A DNA stretch of 22,081 nt from Candidatus Aenigmatarchaeota archaeon. GTDB taxonomy: Archaea > Aenigmatarchaeota > Aenigmatarchaeia > CG10238-14 > SpSt-28. Position numbers and translations under genes: made by a program. The stretch lies in assembly GCA_025058985.1 (NCBI GenBank), contig JANXEB010000097.1:1-22081 (forward strand), read 5' to 3'. Shown here one piece after another: positions 6,936 through 14,426 of this stretch (positions are counted from its first letter, which is position 1; every line of letters starts with the position of its first letter). The notes under the pieces were generated by a model. The model was not told the origin of the DNA, made no database searches, and saw nothing but the letters and a program-made list of their open reading frames with translations.

Positions 6936-7925
6936 TTACTTTTTAGATTTTAATATCTCGCTTACCCTACTTTCTAAATCTTTTTTCAACTCTATTCTCT
7001 TATCCTCTTTTGAGAAAAAATCTATCTTAGATGCGAAGCTTATTTTTATTGCTAAAACTCTTGCTATCTTCCCTCTTAATTCCTTAGGAGCTTTTTGTAT
7101 TAAAGGGTGGAGAAAGATTACTCCATGTTTTGGTAATTTTGCCTTTCCTTTACTTTTTAAAAACCTAAATAAAGCCTTTTCAGCTCCAATTAGCTGAATA
7201 GTACTAGCTGGTAATTTGGCTAATTTTTCTAAACTACCAGTTTTTTCTATTAACTTAGCTGCTATTTTCGGAGTAGCTACTTCTACTAAGTTTGGAGCTA
7301 TTTCCTTTACTAGATCTTCCAAATATTCTTCCAATTTTTCCTTCTGTTTATACATTTGATAGATGAGGGAAGAAAACTCTTTTATTGCGACATAATCTTT
7401 TTCACTCAGCTCTATCCCAATACTTTCTTTAACTATGTCTTTAAACTCTTCAAAACTTTCTCTTTTACCATACTTATTAACCAATTTTACAAACTTTTCA
7501 TTATCCTCAACTAACTTATTCAACTCTGGAAAATGTACAGAATACCATTCCCTTAACCTTTCTACAAAAACGTTTATAGATTTCTCCATTTCTTCAATAC
7601 AATTTGAAACATTTGCAACTATTTTATCTTTTTTAATGCTTTCTTTTATTTTTACTTTTGAAATTTCTATAGCTACTTGCGAAACAAATGAATAGAACTC
7701 AGTTACATTATTAAACAAACCTTTTTTAATACAAATATCTTTAATATTCTCTTTCACATATTTCTCAATCTCTTCAGATTTTAAAAATTCTTTTTCGACA
7801 TTAGTCTCTAAAAATTTCTTTGCCGCTTCTTTTGGATTTTTTCCAAAACTTTTTATTTCTATAATGTTTTTATTCTCATCCAAAACTACAATACCAACAT
7901 AAGTCTTTACTCCATAGACTTTCAT
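6936..7925 (-). CDS. nop5: Nop5 (Nop56/58-like) box C/D sRNP core protein
   Basis: A 329-residue archaeal Nop5, the scaffold that bridges L7Ae-bound box C/D sRNA and the methyltransferase fibrillarin for 2'-O-methylation of rRNA and tRNA. The N-terminal fibrillarin-binding domain spans about 1-100. The REWYSVHFPEL segment (125-135) leads into the coiled coil (about 140-210). The C-terminal Nop domain carries the diagnostic GAEKALFRFLK (247-257) and the following PKHGVIFLHPLI. A lysine-rich C-terminus ends the protein. Length and architecture are normal. The start overlaps the stop of the Nudix-like gene (ATGA). Fibrillarin (flpA), often adjacent to nop5 in archaea, is not next to it here. Confidence 0.92.
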   Translation of the reverse strand: MKVYGVKTYVGIVVLDENKNIIEIKSFGKNPKEAAKKFLETNVEKEFLKSEEIEKYVKENIKDICIKKGLFNNVTEFYSFVSQVAIEISKVKIKESIKKDKIVANVSNCIEEMEKSINVFVERLREWYSVHFPELNKLVEDNEKFVKLVNKYGKRESFEEFKDIVKESIGIELSEKDYVAIKEFSSLIYQMYKQKEKLEEYLEDLVKEIAPNLVEVATPKIAAKLIEKTGSLEKLAKLPASTIQLIGAEKALFRFLKSKGKAKLPKHGVIFLHPLIQKAPKELRGKIARVLAIKISFASKIDFFSKEDKRIELKKDLESRVSEILKSKK

Positions 7926-8488
7926 AGATTTAATTTCTCTTTTGTTAATAATAAACCTATTAAAGTATCTGCAGTTGTTGGTATATCTTTTTCAAAAAAC
8001 ATAGAAAATGCTTTTTTAAAAGGTATTTTAAAAACTTTCATGAATTCGTGTCTCTCTCTTTCTACTTTACATTTGTACAAATCTCTAACTAAGAATATAT
8101 GAATTCTAATTTTTATTCTATGACCAAGTAATATAGTTGCCAACTTTTCTACCTTTTCACCAAAAACACCAATTTCTTGAGCCAATTCCAACTTAAGACA
8201 TTCTCTTATATTTTTCCCTACAACTCCACCTACTGGTAGCGTTATTATCTCTTTTTTAAAAGGTAGTCTCCATTCTCTGATCAAAAATACGTTTTTATTA
8301 TCATCCAATACAACAGCTGAAACAGCGTCACTTCCTTTACCATAAGTCCATGTAGCTATTTCTTTATTTGGTAACAAAACTTTACATTCAAACATTCTAA
8401 ACCATTTGTCTTTATAAACTAGTTTTTCTTCTAAAATCTTATATTTTCCAATATTTTTTTGTTCGTATGTATCTTTTTTCCTCTTCAT
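7922..8488 (-). CDS. Nudix-fold protein with degenerate Nudix box
   Basis: A 188-residue protein with the layout of ADP-ribose pyrophosphatase-type Nudix hydrolases: KYKILEEKLVYKDKWFRM at the N-terminus, the central VFLIREWRLPF strand, LPVGG and the box region, and a C-terminal helix with DTLIGLLLTKE. The Nudix box is clearly altered. Canonical REUxEExGU reads L100-E-L-A-Q-E-I-G-V108, so Arg becomes Leu and one catalytic or metal-binding Glu becomes Gln. The preceding loop is two residues shorter than in MutT, and the Gx5E glutamate is Lys92. E101 and E105 remain. It may be a weak enzyme, or a binding protein for a nucleotide or RNA cap-like ligand. It overlaps the Lhr 3' end by 50 bp and nop5 by 4 bp. 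The N-terminal 14 residues are outside the usual fold, so the start is slightly uncertain. Confidence 0.7.
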   Translation of the reverse strand: MKRKKDTYEQKNIGKYKILEEKLVYKDKWFRMFECKVLLPNKEIATWTYGKGSDAVSAVVLDDNKNVFLIREWRLPFKKEIITLPVGGVVGKNIRECLKLELAQEIGVFGEKVEKLATILLGHRIKIRIHIFLVRDLYKCKVERERHEFMKVFKIPFKKAFSMFFEKDIPTTADTLIGLLLTKEKLNL

Positions 8489-11024
8489 ACACTATTTTTA
8501 ACAATTCTTCTTCACTCAAATTTCTATTGTTAGTCAATATTCTTATTGCTGTTTCGACTCCAACTCCCCTACCAGCTAAAACAATCAAGAATTTTTTCCC
8601 ATAATCTACAAAGAAGTTTGCAGCAGCTTTTATATTTTTATCAATTTTTTTAAGATTTTTAACTGGAGCTATAAAAGTAGATTCACAATATGGACAAGGC
8701 ATTAACTTATCAAAATCTTTAACCAATACACTAATTTTAAACCTTTTACAATTAGTGCAAAATAGAAATAGCCTTGTGTTATAAATTCTTTGTTTAAATT
8801 CCTCAAAAACTTCTTTACTTTCTTTAGCTTTAACATAACCATATTTTTCCGCTATTTCTATCTTAGATATAGGCGTTAAGAAGTTATTAAAATAAATTTT
8901 TATAGTACCGTTTTTTATGTTATTAAAAACTTCTTTTGTTTTTTCTATATCTAGTTTTGAAGTTATTATTTGATTAATTGTTTCGTTTTCAATAATAGTA
9001 TTAGAATATTCCGTTATAATCTTTTCCACAATTTTTTTATTCAGTTTACTTTCGTCTTCTATTATTCCAAACCTTTTTGCCAACTCTAAAAACTTTACCG
9101 AAAAACTTTTACTATTTTTTACACTCTCTTTTATTAATTTTTCGATAGGATAGTTACAAATTATGTTAATAATTTCTTCGATAGTTTCTTTACTAACTTT
9201 TGAATAAATAGTTATTCTATAAGCACTTGTTTCATAGTTTACTTTCTCGAATGTTTTATAAGATAAAATCGATGAAATTAAAATTGCTAAAGTTTCATTA
9301 ACTCTACTACCAAAACAAGAATTTATAACTACTAAATCTTTATCTATATCTACTAGTATATTTTTATCGTTTGGTACAATTGATATTTTCTTTTGCTCTT
9401 CAATTATTTTATTCTCGAATCTTTCCCTTAAAGAAGCGGCTTTTGTAGCAACTTCATAAGGAACATCTAGTAACTCTCCTTTCCAAGAAGGAATAGCAAA
9501 ATCTATGTTTTCACTATTTTCAACATTTATGATTTTATTAGCATCGTCTATTGAAACAACTTTCCAACACTCTCCCTTCATTATAAAAGATTTATTTTCG
9601 TCAAGCTCCATTTTTACAAAGCTTTCATCTAAACTACCTATACTTTTTTTGTTTGCAACATTAACTACTTTATACTCTATTCTAGAGGGTATTGTTGATA
9701 AATTATTAAAAAAATATTTGAAACAACCTTTTTTCCTTCTAATCAAACCATTTTCTATTTTCCAAACGTTAATCTTTTCTCCAAACCTTAATAGATTTAT
9801 AAATTCATTTTTTGTTAAATCCTCAAATATACTTATTTTTTTCACAAAATTATAGACTTCCTCAATATTTAGTTTAAAATTTTTTATTAACATTCCGGAA
9901 ATTTGATGGAATAAAACATCTAATGGTTTGTTGAAATAATAAAAATCTTCTATTTTCTTCTCTAAAGCTAAGTTAGAAATAGTAATGCTTTCTAGATAAT
10001 CGTCCAAATTACTACAAACTATAATTCCTTTACTTGTTTTATCTATTTTATGAGAAGCTCTTCCAACTCTTTGTATCAATTGATTAACCTGCCTAGGACT
10101 TTGATATTGTATTGCCAAATCTACATGTCCTATATCTATACCAAGCTGTAGGCTACTAGTCGCAACCACAGCTTCTACTTCTTTTTCTAAAATTTTTTTC
10201 TCTATTTCTCTTCTAACATCTCTTTCTAAACTAGAATGATAGGTTTCTATTTTTATATCTTCAAACCTTTCTTTCAAAGATCTAGATAATATTTCCGCAC
10301 TTTCTCTTGTATTTGTAAATATTAGTGTTGTTTCATGATTTTTTACTAGTTCAAAAATTCTTTCTAATCTTTTTTCAAAATCCTCTTCCAAAAATATTTT
10401 AAACTCAAACTTCTTTTCTTCAATTCCAGATATTATAGTAAATCTTCTTTTGAACAATCTTTCAACTTTTTCAAAATTACTTAGTGTTGCTGAAATTAAC
10501 TTAATCGAAAAGTTATCATTTATTCGCTTAAGCATTTCTAACGAAAATATTAGTTGAGAACCTCTTTTCGAATCTAACACTTCATGAATCTCATCTATAA
10601 TAACAAACCTAACATTTTTTAAAAACTCTGAAATTTTTTTAGAAATTAAAGCAATTTGGAATGTTTCTATCGTTGTTATTAATAGATCTGGTGGATGTTG
10701 AACCTGAAGCTTTCTTTCATAAGTTGTTGTATCACTGTGTCTAACGTCAACTTCCAAATCTAAATAATTACAATATTTTTTAATCCTTCTTTGTAAATCT
10801 CTATTCAAACTTCTTAGGGGAGTAATATATAAGCAACTTATTTTTTCTAAGTTTTTCTCTAGGATTTCTGAAAATATAGGAAAAAGTGCAGCTTCAGTTT
10901 TACCAGAACCTGTTGGAGCAACAATAATCCAATCTTTATTTACATCTTCGTTGAATGCAATTTTCTCTACCGAAGTTAACTCTTTAAATTCTTTTTTTAT
11001 TAGCTCAATAACTTTTTCATTCAT
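8439..11024 (-). CDS. lhr: Lhr-type superfamily 2 helicase with C-terminal zinc ribbon
   Basis: An 861-residue SF2 helicase of the archaeal Lhr family. The first RecA domain has motif I APTGSGKTE (36-44), TPLRSLN (Ia, 68-74), DEIH (motif II, 144-147) and SAT (motif III, 178-180). The second has the TLIFTNTRESAE strand, TSSLQLGIDIGHVD (motif V) and QRVGRASHK (motif VI, about 334-342). The winged-helix and Lhr-core domains follow. Near the C-terminus a four-cysteine zinc ribbon (C756, C759, C777, C780) precedes the conserved helical end with LAGRGVGVETAIRIL. It unwinds DNA or RNA-DNA hybrids 3' to 5' and is implicated in repair and RNA metabolism. The ATG follows an AT-rich spacer shared with EF-1A. 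Its position upstream of the Nudix-like gene and nop5 suggests co-expression with RNP genes. Confidence 0.9.
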   Translation of the reverse strand: MNEKVIELIKKEFKELTSVEKIAFNEDVNKDWIIVAPTGSGKTEAALFPIFSEILEKNLEKISCLYITPLRSLNRDLQRRIKKYCNYLDLEVDVRHSDTTTYERKLQVQHPPDLLITTIETFQIALISKKISEFLKNVRFVIIDEIHEVLDSKRGSQLIFSLEMLKRINDNFSIKLISATLSNFEKVERLFKRRFTIISGIEEKKFEFKIFLEEDFEKRLERIFELVKNHETTLIFTNTRESAEILSRSLKERFEDIKIETYHSSLERDVRREIEKKILEKEVEAVVATSSLQLGIDIGHVDLAIQYQSPRQVNQLIQRVGRASHKIDKTSKGIIVCSNLDDYLESITISNLALEKKIEDFYYFNKPLDVLFHQISGMLIKNFKLNIEEVYNFVKKISIFEDLTKNEFINLLRFGEKINVWKIENGLIRRKKGCFKYFFNNLSTIPSRIEYKVVNVANKKSIGSLDESFVKMELDENKSFIMKGECWKVVSIDDANKIINVENSENIDFAIPSWKGELLDVPYEVATKAASLRERFENKIIEEQKKISIVPNDKNILVDIDKDLVVINSCFGSRVNETLAILISSILSYKTFEKVNYETSAYRITIYSKVSKETIEEIINIICNYPIEKLIKESVKNSKSFSVKFLELAKRFGIIEDESKLNKKIVEKIITEYSNTIIENETINQIITSKLDIEKTKEVFNNIKNGTIKIYFNNFLTPISKIEIAEKYGYVKAKESKEVFEEFKQRIYNTRLFLFCTNCKRFKISVLVKDFDKLMPCPYCESTFIAPVKNLKKIDKNIKAAANFFVDYGKKFLIVLAGRGVGVETAIRILTNNRNLSEEELLKIVYEEEKRYIRTKKYWKI

Positions 11025-11050
11025 AAAAATTTAAATATAGAATATAATTT
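11025..11050. promoter_or_regulatory. Compact divergent promoter (lhr / EF-1A)
   Basis: A 26-bp, all but G/C-free spacer between two start codons. A TATA-like element for EF-1A (ataaaaattta, 11023-11033) overlaps the lhr start codon. One for lhr (complement of about 11042-11051) overlaps the EF-1A start. Both are about 22-25 bp from the ATG they would serve, implying leaderless transcripts and mutually overlapping promoters. Confidence 0.5.
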
Positions 11051-12325
11051 ATGCCAGCTAAACCACATATGAATATAGTAATAGTAGGACATGTTGACCA
11101 TGGAAAATCAACAATATTTGGTAGACTTCTGTATGATACAGGAGCAATAAGAAGAGAAGAAATAGAAGAACTTAAAAAAACTGCCTTAGAATATAAAATA
11201 GAAGGTGGAGAATTTGCTTTTATAGTAGATCAATTAAAAGAAGAAAGAGCGAGAGGGATGACAATAGATATCTCGCACAGACCTTTTGAAACACAAAAAT
11301 ACTATTTCACTATAATAGATGCCCCAGGTCATAGAGATTTCGTAAAGAATATGATAACTGGAGCATCGCAGGCAGATGGAGCAATATTAGTTGTTTCAGC
11401 AAGACCTGGAGAAGGAGTACAAGAACAAACTAAAGAACATGTATTCCTAGTTAAAGTTCTCGGCATAAATCAGTTAGTTGTTGCTATTTCAAAAATGGAT
11501 TTAGCAAACTATAGCGAAGCAGTTTTCAACAAACTAAAACAAGAAACTATAGATTTGTTAAAACCATTGGGTTTCAGTATAGATAAAATAATTTTTGTTC
11601 CGACCGCTGCTCAGCACGGAGAAAATATAGTAAAAAGAAGTGATAAAATGCCTTGGTATAAAGGTCCTACTTTAGTAGAAGCTCTAGATACATTTGAAAT
11701 TCCAAAGAGACCTTTTGATAAACCTTTAAGAATACCAATACAAGATGTTTACTCAATAACTGGAGTAGGAACTGTACCAGTTGGGAAAGTGGAGAGTGGT
11801 GTTTTGAAAGTCAATGATATAGTAGTTTTCGAACCACCTGGATTAAAAGGAGAGGTGAAAAGTATAGAAATGCATCATCAAACAATACCACAAGCAAACC
11901 CAGGAGATAACATAGGGTTTAATGTTAAAGGAGTAGCGAAGCAAGATATAAAAAGAGGAGATGTAGCCGGTCATCCAACAAACCCACCTACAGTAGCTAA
12001 AGAATTTATTGCTCAAATAGTTGTTCTAAATCATCCAACAGTAATAGCCAAAGGTTATACACCGGTAATCCATTGTCATACAGCCACTGTTTCTTGTAGA
12101 ATAGAAGAAATAATAGCTAAGATAGATTCTAAAACAGGACAAGTTATTCAAGAGCATCCAGAATTTATAAAAAATGGAGATGTGGCAAAAGTAAAGTTCA
12201 TTCCAAGCAGGCCAATGGTTATAGAAAGACAATCAGAATTTCCAGGATTGGCAAGATTTGCAATAAGAGATATGGGTCAGACAGTAGCTGCTGGAATATG
12301 TATAGATATAGTGAAAGCTAAATAA
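11051..12325 (+). CDS. tuf: Translation elongation factor EF-1A
   Basis: A 424-residue aEF-1A, the GTPase delivering aminoacyl-tRNA to the ribosome. The G domain has G1 GHVDHGKS (13-20), the switch region KEERARGMTID, G3 DAPGH (90-94), G4 SKMD (147-150) and G5 PTAAQHG (184-190). Domains 2 and 3 follow with GVGTVPVGKVESG, HCHTATVSCRI and the C-terminal FAIRDMGQTVAAG. Length is typical for archaea. The one oddity is Ser in place of Asn in the guanine-recognition NKxD motif, a conservative change also tolerated in other GTPases. Many archaea carry rpsJ just downstream; here the gene stands alone and is followed by a T-rich terminator and a convergent gene. The start TTTATG lies close behind the promoter without an SD site. 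Confidence 0.96.
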   Translation: MPAKPHMNIVIVGHVDHGKSTIFGRLLYDTGAIRREEIEELKKTALEYKIEGGEFAFIVDQLKEERARGMTIDISHRPFETQKYYFTIIDAPGHRDFVKNMITGASQADGAILVVSARPGEGVQEQTKEHVFLVKVLGINQLVVAISKMDLANYSEAVFNKLKQETIDLLKPLGFSIDKIIFVPTAAQHGENIVKRSDKMPWYKGPTLVEALDTFEIPKRPFDKPLRIPIQDVYSITGVGTVPVGKVESGVLKVNDIVVFEPPGLKGEVKSIEMHHQTIPQANPGDNIGFNVKGVAKQDIKRGDVAGHPTNPPTVAKEFIAQIVVLNHPTVIAKGYTPVIHCHTATVSCRIEEIIAKIDSKTGQVIQEHPEFIKNGDVAKVKFIPSRPMVIERQSEFPGLARFAIRDMGQTVAAGICIDIVKAK

Positions 12326-12347
12326 AACTTTTTTCCTTTTTTATTCT
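12326..12347 (+). terminator. T-rich terminator after EF-1A
   Basis: Immediately after the EF-1A stop, two oligo-T runs (about 12329-12334 and 12337-12342, separated by cc) fill the 22-bp convergent gap. Archaeal RNA polymerase terminates at such T-tracts without a hairpin. No inverted repeat is visible. Confidence 0.55.
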
Positions 12348-13514
12348 TTACGAAGATTTTTCTATTGCTTTAGAGATTTCTCTTATCAGTTTTCTAACTA
12401 ACTCTCTTGAATCATAAATTTCTTTTGCTGGTATTTTGTATATTTTTCCTTCTTCTACTAATTTTTTATTGTTAGATACTCTATTGAAAACCTCCATCCA
12501 TTCTTCTCTCATCAACTTACTCTCTATAAACTTTTTTCTGAAGACTTCATCTATTTTACCTTTAAATTTTTCTTCTATTATAGAGTTGATTTCCTTCAAT
12601 TCCATGTTTTCGATATTTTGGAGATTTAATTTTTCTAGAACATTTAGTCCGGAAAGTATTGATTTTAACATAACTTCATAAGTTTTTTCAGCTATTTTTT
12701 CTAACTTCTTAACTTCTAAAACAGAGATTATTTCAAACATTTTTTTGATAAATTTTTCACTTTTTTCTAACCACTCGTCAACAAAAGAACCGCTTACATT
12801 TAACAACTCTTGATGTTCTATTTTTTTCCTTATCTCTATAATTTCTTTTAACCAATTGGCAAACTCTGCCTCTACAATTTTTGGTTCAACTAAGTACCTA
12901 ACAAATTCATCATAACACTTTGATGGAGGTGGTGGGGGAATACCCAAAAACATCAAAACAGCTTGTGCTGTATTCAATATAGCATAATAACAGTCTTCAG
13001 CAAGCATTAAAAGTTTTACAGTTTTTGCCCTCTGTAGTTTTTTAGGAGCACCTTCCATATAATTTTCGATAGCCTCTCTAGTACCACTGATTTTCCCAGC
13101 GAGCAAGAGTTTCTTCCAAGCGTCAAAAAATCCGACGTCATATATTGCAATTCCTTCTTTTAAAAAATTGTAAATAATTGGATGGCCTGTTCTAGCATAA
13201 TCCGTGAATTCTGTTATAGTATAGCTTGGTTGTACGGAAAGTAATTCAGAAATTTCCTTAGCGATTTTCTCGATGTCCTCATCTATTTTATCCCTTACTT
13301 CCATAATATCAGTTCCAGCAGAAACTAAGTCAGTTGAGAGATCATCTATTATCAAAAAAACATCTATATCACTAAAAGGCTTAAAATCTTCCCTGACAAC
13401 AGATCCCATAATCACTATACTTTTAACTATTTTTCCATATTTTTCTAGAACTTTATCAGCAAATCTTTTTGCTATCCTTAATCTTTCTTCTTTACTAACT
13501 ATTTGCTCACTCAT
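12348..13514 (-). CDS. NTase-HEPN fusion protein (second of a tandem pair), Rx4H motif present
   Basis: A 388-residue protein fusing a polymerase-beta-like minimal nucleotidyltransferase to helical regions. The NTase part (about 10-130) has the hallmark GS-x10-D-x-D: G37-S38 followed by D49 and D51. No obvious third carboxylate sits on the next strand; E102 in TEF is the only candidate. Residues 155-260 look like a HEPN domain (AQAVLMFLG) with R229-KKIE-H234, matching the RNase-type Rx4-6H motif. A third helical region of unknown type follows (270-388). A five-proline run (193-197) lies in the HEPN part. The start overlaps the stop of the upstream paralog by 8 bp, so the two are one transcription unit. 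Separate MNT and HEPN proteins form toxin-antitoxin systems; in this single-chain form the role is unknown, and RNA or nucleotide modification is inferred. Confidence 0.72.
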   Translation of the reverse strand: MSEQIVSKEERLRIAKRFADKVLEKYGKIVKSIVIMGSVVREDFKPFSDIDVFLIIDDLSTDLVSAGTDIMEVRDKIDEDIEKIAKEISELLSVQPSYTITEFTDYARTGHPIIYNFLKEGIAIYDVGFFDAWKKLLLAGKISGTREAIENYMEGAPKKLQRAKTVKLLMLAEDCYYAILNTAQAVLMFLGIPPPPPSKCYDEFVRYLVEPKIVEAEFANWLKEIIEIRKKIEHQELLNVSGSFVDEWLEKSEKFIKKMFEIISVLEVKKLEKIAEKTYEVMLKSILSGLNVLEKLNLQNIENMELKEINSIIEEKFKGKIDEVFRKKFIESKLMREEWMEVFNRVSNNKKLVEEGKIYKIPAKEIYDSRELVRKLIREISKAIEKSS

Positions 13515-14352
13515 TTTCTAGCTCAATAAAATATTCTTTCGGAAGTAAAGCCTTAAATTTTTCAACAATTTTTTTAGAAAGTTCTATTGCTTCTTTCAAA
13601 ACATCCGCATTAATTTTTATCACTCCATGATCCAAATCTTTCCAAAGTTTATCCAATTTTTCAAAATTTTCTAAATCTTCTTTTGTTATTTTATTTTCTT
13701 GAATCATTTTTTCCAAATATTTTCTAGCATCCTTATAATCTGCCTGATATTTGAAAATATGCATTATGGTTGATTGTATCATATCAAAAGCGGCATACCT
13801 TAAGTCAAAAACCATGTTTTTCATATCTTGCTCAATTTTTTTCATCCTTATTTGTGACGATTTCGCCTTCAAACTTATTGTCTCTTCGCTTGGCGGAATT
13901 AAGCCTAAATATAACATTCTTTGTGTAGGTTTTATAAAGCCAGAGTCGTGAATAGGATAACCGTACCTTAAATAATTAACTAATTCTGGAGAGCCCATTT
14001 TTATCCAATTCCAGAACTCTGTTAGCAGAGCCGTCTGAATATGTATACTTCCATGTTGAGCTGCAACTAAATGTAATTGAGATATTATTTTATCTGTAGT
14101 CTCCGTTCCTTTTGTTGCAGTATCATCTACTATAACGAAAACATCTATATCACTAGTTTTTTTCATTTCTCCTTTAGCCGCTGAACCAAAAATCAAAATA
14201 CCTTTTATAGTATCTCCGAACTTTCTCCTTACTTCATCAGAAAAAGAAACGACTTTTTTTATAACATCTTCGTTAGGTTTTGCTATCCTCTCCTCTTTAT
14301 ATTCTACCAAACTAGTTTTCTCAAGCTCTTTTTCTAACTTTTCTAGAGGCAC
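13507..14352 (-). CDS. NTase-HEPN-like fusion protein (first of a tandem pair), HEPN motif lost
   Basis: A 281-residue paralog of the downstream gene. The NTase core carries G56-S57 and D68-x-D70 (IFGSAAKGEMKKTSDIDVF). The two proteins can be aligned through the NTase and beyond: TEF, then G-x-P, then a Y-x-x-x-G-x-x-I-x-D-x-GF stretch, and a helical block starting near residue 165. In the helical part the position of Rx4-6H reads KLWKDLDHG, so His242 is present but the spaced Arg is not. This copy probably lacks HEPN nuclease activity. The start is GTG at 14352, chosen because a TATA-like element (complement of 14373-14382) lies about 25 bp upstream. About 30 extra N-terminal residues precede the NTase fold. 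It may act as partner or antitoxin to the longer protein, or form a heteromer with it. Confidence 0.7.
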   Translation of the reverse strand: MPLEKLEKELEKTSLVEYKEERIAKPNEDVIKKVVSFSDEVRRKFGDTIKGILIFGSAAKGEMKKTSDIDVFVIVDDTATKGTETTDKIISQLHLVAAQHGSIHIQTALLTEFWNWIKMGSPELVNYLRYGYPIHDSGFIKPTQRMLYLGLIPPSEETISLKAKSSQIRMKKIEQDMKNMVFDLRYAAFDMIQSTIMHIFKYQADYKDARKYLEKMIQENKITKEDLENFEKLDKLWKDLDHGVIKINADVLKEAIELSKKIVEKFKALLPKEYFIELENE

Positions 14353-14426
14353 AATTTTATTTTGAGAATATTTAATATAAATAACTAAGAGGAAGGGAAA
14401 TCACTGATAGATCAAATCTACCTTTT
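14353..14426 (-). promoter_or_regulatory. Promoter region of the NTase-HEPN pair
   Basis: A 74-bp gap between glmU and the first NTase gene. The TATA-like atttatatta (complement of 14373-14382) is centred about 25 bp upstream of the GTG start. A short 5-bp inverted repeat (tagat/atcta, 14409-14421) lies just after the glmU stop and could be a weak terminator element; no long T-run accompanies it on the minus strand. The independent promoter suggests the pair is not merely the tail of the glm operon. Confidence 0.45.

Noticed and set aside
9505..9855. Open frame on the plus strand within the helicase gene
   Set aside because: It is antisense to well-conserved Lhr sequence, has low-complexity composition from AT-rich codons, and has no promoter or recognisable domain.
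12908..12940. G-rich run suggesting a repeat or G-quadruplex
   Set aside because: It is the minus-strand coding of a five-proline stretch in the NTase-HEPN protein and has no regular G-tract spacing.
14391..14426. Possible box C/D sRNA in the glmU-NTase gap
   Set aside because: CTGA and TGATAGA-like strings occur, but there is no proper C box/D box pair with terminal stem and guide spacing on either strand.
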